From a bacterium (GTDB lineage: Bacteria; Ratteibacteria; UBA8468; B48-G9; JAFGKM01): a DNA stretch of 33,720 nucleotides. Positions 32,693 to 33,720 of the stretch are shown here, piece by piece. A program made the translations under genes and the position numbers. The DNA is taken from contig JAKPNC010000259.1 of assembly GCA_029548585.1 (NCBI GenBank), positions 1-33,720 on the forward strand. The letters are read 5' to 3'. Position 1 is the stretch's first letter. The number at the start of each line of letters is the position of its first letter. The notes beneath the pieces are model-generated. The model worked only from the letters and a program-made list of their open reading frames with translations. It had not been told where the DNA came from and searched no databases.

Positions 32693-32781
32693 GAAGATCG
32701 CGGAAAGGTTTGAGGAGAGGAAAATTCAAGGAAGGGAGTGAAGTCGTTTTCCCGGGTTGTTGTTTTATTTACAGGCGCAAA

Positions 32782-33645
32782 ATGGCAAAATTCAAGAATA
32801 CAGGCATTGTCGGTCTTGGCCTGATAGGAGGCTCCATTGCCCTCGGCATGAAGAAGAGGCGCATATCGGAGAAAATTACCGGTTTTAGCAGGAGGCCTGA
32901 AACGCTTGAAAAGGCTAAATCCCAGGGACTTATAGACGAGTATTACACGGATTTCGATGAGGGTCTCGACGGACTCGACTTCCTTGTTCTGGCAACGCCC
33001 GTGGATATAATAAAGGAGTATTTTGAAAGAATTAAAAAGCATGGTTCCAAAGTGCTGGTTACAGACGTGGCGAGCGTCAAGGAGAAAATATGCCGCGAAG
33101 CGTTCGATCTTCTCGGGCCGGGAAACAGCTTTGTACCTTCCCATCCAATGGCAGGCTCTGAGAAAAGCGGCATGGATCAGGCGATGGAAAACCTTTTCGA
33201 AAACAGGTATGTGATAATGACTCCCGGTTCAGATACAGGCGAGAAAAATCTGGAGTCCGTCAAGGGATTCTGGGAATCCCTTGGAGCAAAGACAATCCTG
33301 ATGTCTCCATCGGAACATGACAGGATGGTCGGGTTGACAAGCCACATGCCCCATTTGGCTGTATACTGCCTCATATCCCTGCTGGAGAAGGAAGCCGGTC
33401 CTGAGACACTCTACAAATGCCTTGGAACGGGTTTCAGGGATACCACGAGGATAGGAAAGAGCAGTCCGTCCATCTGGTCTGAGATATTTATGGCAAACAG
33501 GGATAACCTCTGTTTCTGGATAGGGGAGATGGAGAAATCGCTGGAAGAAATGAAAAGTTTGCTGGTTAAAGGTTCCCGTAAAGAGCTGGAATCAAGGCTT
33601 AAAAGCCTTAGAACCATAAGGGAAAAAGCCGATGAAAAGAATTGA
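32782..33645 (+). CDS. tyrA: Prephenate dehydrogenase
   Basis: NAD(P)-dependent oxidative decarboxylation of prephenate to 4-hydroxyphenylpyruvate, toward tyrosine. The protein has 287 residues from this start. Cofactor-binding GLGLIGGSIALG is at 11-22, VTDVASVKE follows, the catalytic His is in VPSHPMAGSEKSG, and MVGLTSHMPHLAVY is the substrate-side segment. No chorismate mutase or ACT domain is attached. The frame is open upstream to a TTG at 32710, but family alignment favours the ATG at 32782, even though its ribosome-binding site is poor. The end overlaps proB by 14 nt. Confidence 0.9.
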   Translation: MAKFKNTGIVGLGLIGGSIALGMKKRRISEKITGFSRRPETLEKAKSQGLIDEYYTDFDEGLDGLDFLVLATPVDIIKEYFERIKKHGSKVLVTDVASVKEKICREAFDLLGPGNSFVPSHPMAGSEKSGMDQAMENLFENRYVIMTPGSDTGEKNLESVKGFWESLGAKTILMSPSEHDRMVGLTSHMPHLAVYCLISLLEKEAGPETLYKCLGTGFRDTTRIGKSSPSIWSEIFMANRDNLCFWIGEMEKSLEEMKSLLVKGSRKELESRLKSLRTIREKADEKN

Positions 33646-33720
33646 AGCTTTCAGGAAAAGCCGCAGGATGGTCATCAAGATTGGAACACAGGTTCTCACC
33701 TCCACAAACGACCGGCTTGA
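33632..33720 (+). CDS. proB: Glutamate 5-kinase, N-terminal fragment cut by the window edge
   Basis: The last 89 nt encode 29 codons beginning MKRIEAFRKSRRMVIKIGTQ and continuing VLTSTNDRL. The segment RRMVIKIGTQVLT matches the nucleotide-binding start of glutamate 5-kinase (usually VVKIGSSVLT), the first step of proline synthesis. The short length limits certainty; another amino-acid kinase is possible. It overlaps tyrA by 14 nt. Confidence 0.7.
   Translation, partial: MKRIEAFRKSRRMVIKIGTQVLTSTNDRL

Noticed and set aside
32673..32741. 22-codon frame (start MTRRQAEKIAERF) overlapping the slipin 3' end
   Set aside because: Helical-looking but without a ribosome-binding site and too short to support from one sequence.
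1..33720. Search for CRISPR arrays, tRNAs, IS ends, attachment sites and phage genes
   Set aside because: None was seen by eye on either strand; short tRNA genes would need a covariance search to exclude fully, but nearly all sequence is occupied by supported coding genes.

Overview
The window is 33.7 kb of densely packed bacterial chromosome. It contains 29 protein genes, two of them cut by the window edges, and no tRNA, rRNA, CRISPR array, transposase or phage gene that I can see. GC looks near 50 % by eye. AGG (Arg) and ATA (Ile) codons are abundant throughout. Most starts have a GGAGG-type ribosome-binding site, and many neighbouring genes overlap by 4 to 38 nt. The gene set (MurA, DapB with an LL-diaminopimelate aminotransferase, an orphan TrpB2, class II aldolase, a short ThiC, a ThuA-Gfo/Idh/MocA fusion, several amidohydrolase-2 proteins) suggests an uncultured, probably anaerobic, peptidoglycan-making bacterium from a candidate phylum, for example in the Omnitrophota/Ratteibacteria neighbourhood. 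That placement is a guess from gene content, not from a phylogeny.

Layout. (1) 1-3365, + strand: 3' part of alaS, a sigma-70-family factor and apt, overlapping end to start. (2) 3489-6753, - strand: an M16 zinc peptidase, then a 410-nt hairpin-rich gap, then bioY-asd, which converges on apt. (3) 7036-11226, + strand: a four-gene carbohydrate-type operon behind a good sigma-70 promoter. It encodes a TIM-barrel sugar isomerase/epimerase, a ThuA-Gfo/Idh/MocA fusion, an amidohydrolase-like protein that has lost its metal ligands, and an intact amidohydrolase. This is the least ordinary part of the window. (4) 11339-13014: TrpB2 with its own consensus promoter, a leader of about 230 nt and a strong terminator. 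(5) 13226-23187, + strand: a short-chain dehydrogenase, a GerMN-domain protein, then rpmE-prfA-(TPR/HEAT/coiled-coil protein)-prmC-murA-dapB-dapL-purE and a third amidohydrolase. (6) 23345-31785, + strand: fba and pfkA (glycolysis), ilvD, thiC, def, nadB and a GltA/NfnB-type flavoprotein, closed by an intrinsic terminator. (7) 31840-33720, + strand: a slipin behind an extended -10 promoter, tyrA and the first codons of proB.

How the genes work together. asd, dapB and dapL belong to the aspartate route to meso-diaminopimelate and lysine by direct transamination; murA supplies the other arm of peptidoglycan synthesis. prfA and prmC are substrate and modifying enzyme, and with rpmE, alaS and def they form a translation theme. 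bioY, thiC and nadB concern biotin, thiamine (or a benzimidazole) and NAD. trpB2, tyrA, ilvD and proB belong to amino-acid synthesis. The cluster at 7036-11226 probably oxidises or isomerises an unusual sugar or sugar acid; its substrate cannot be read from the sequence.
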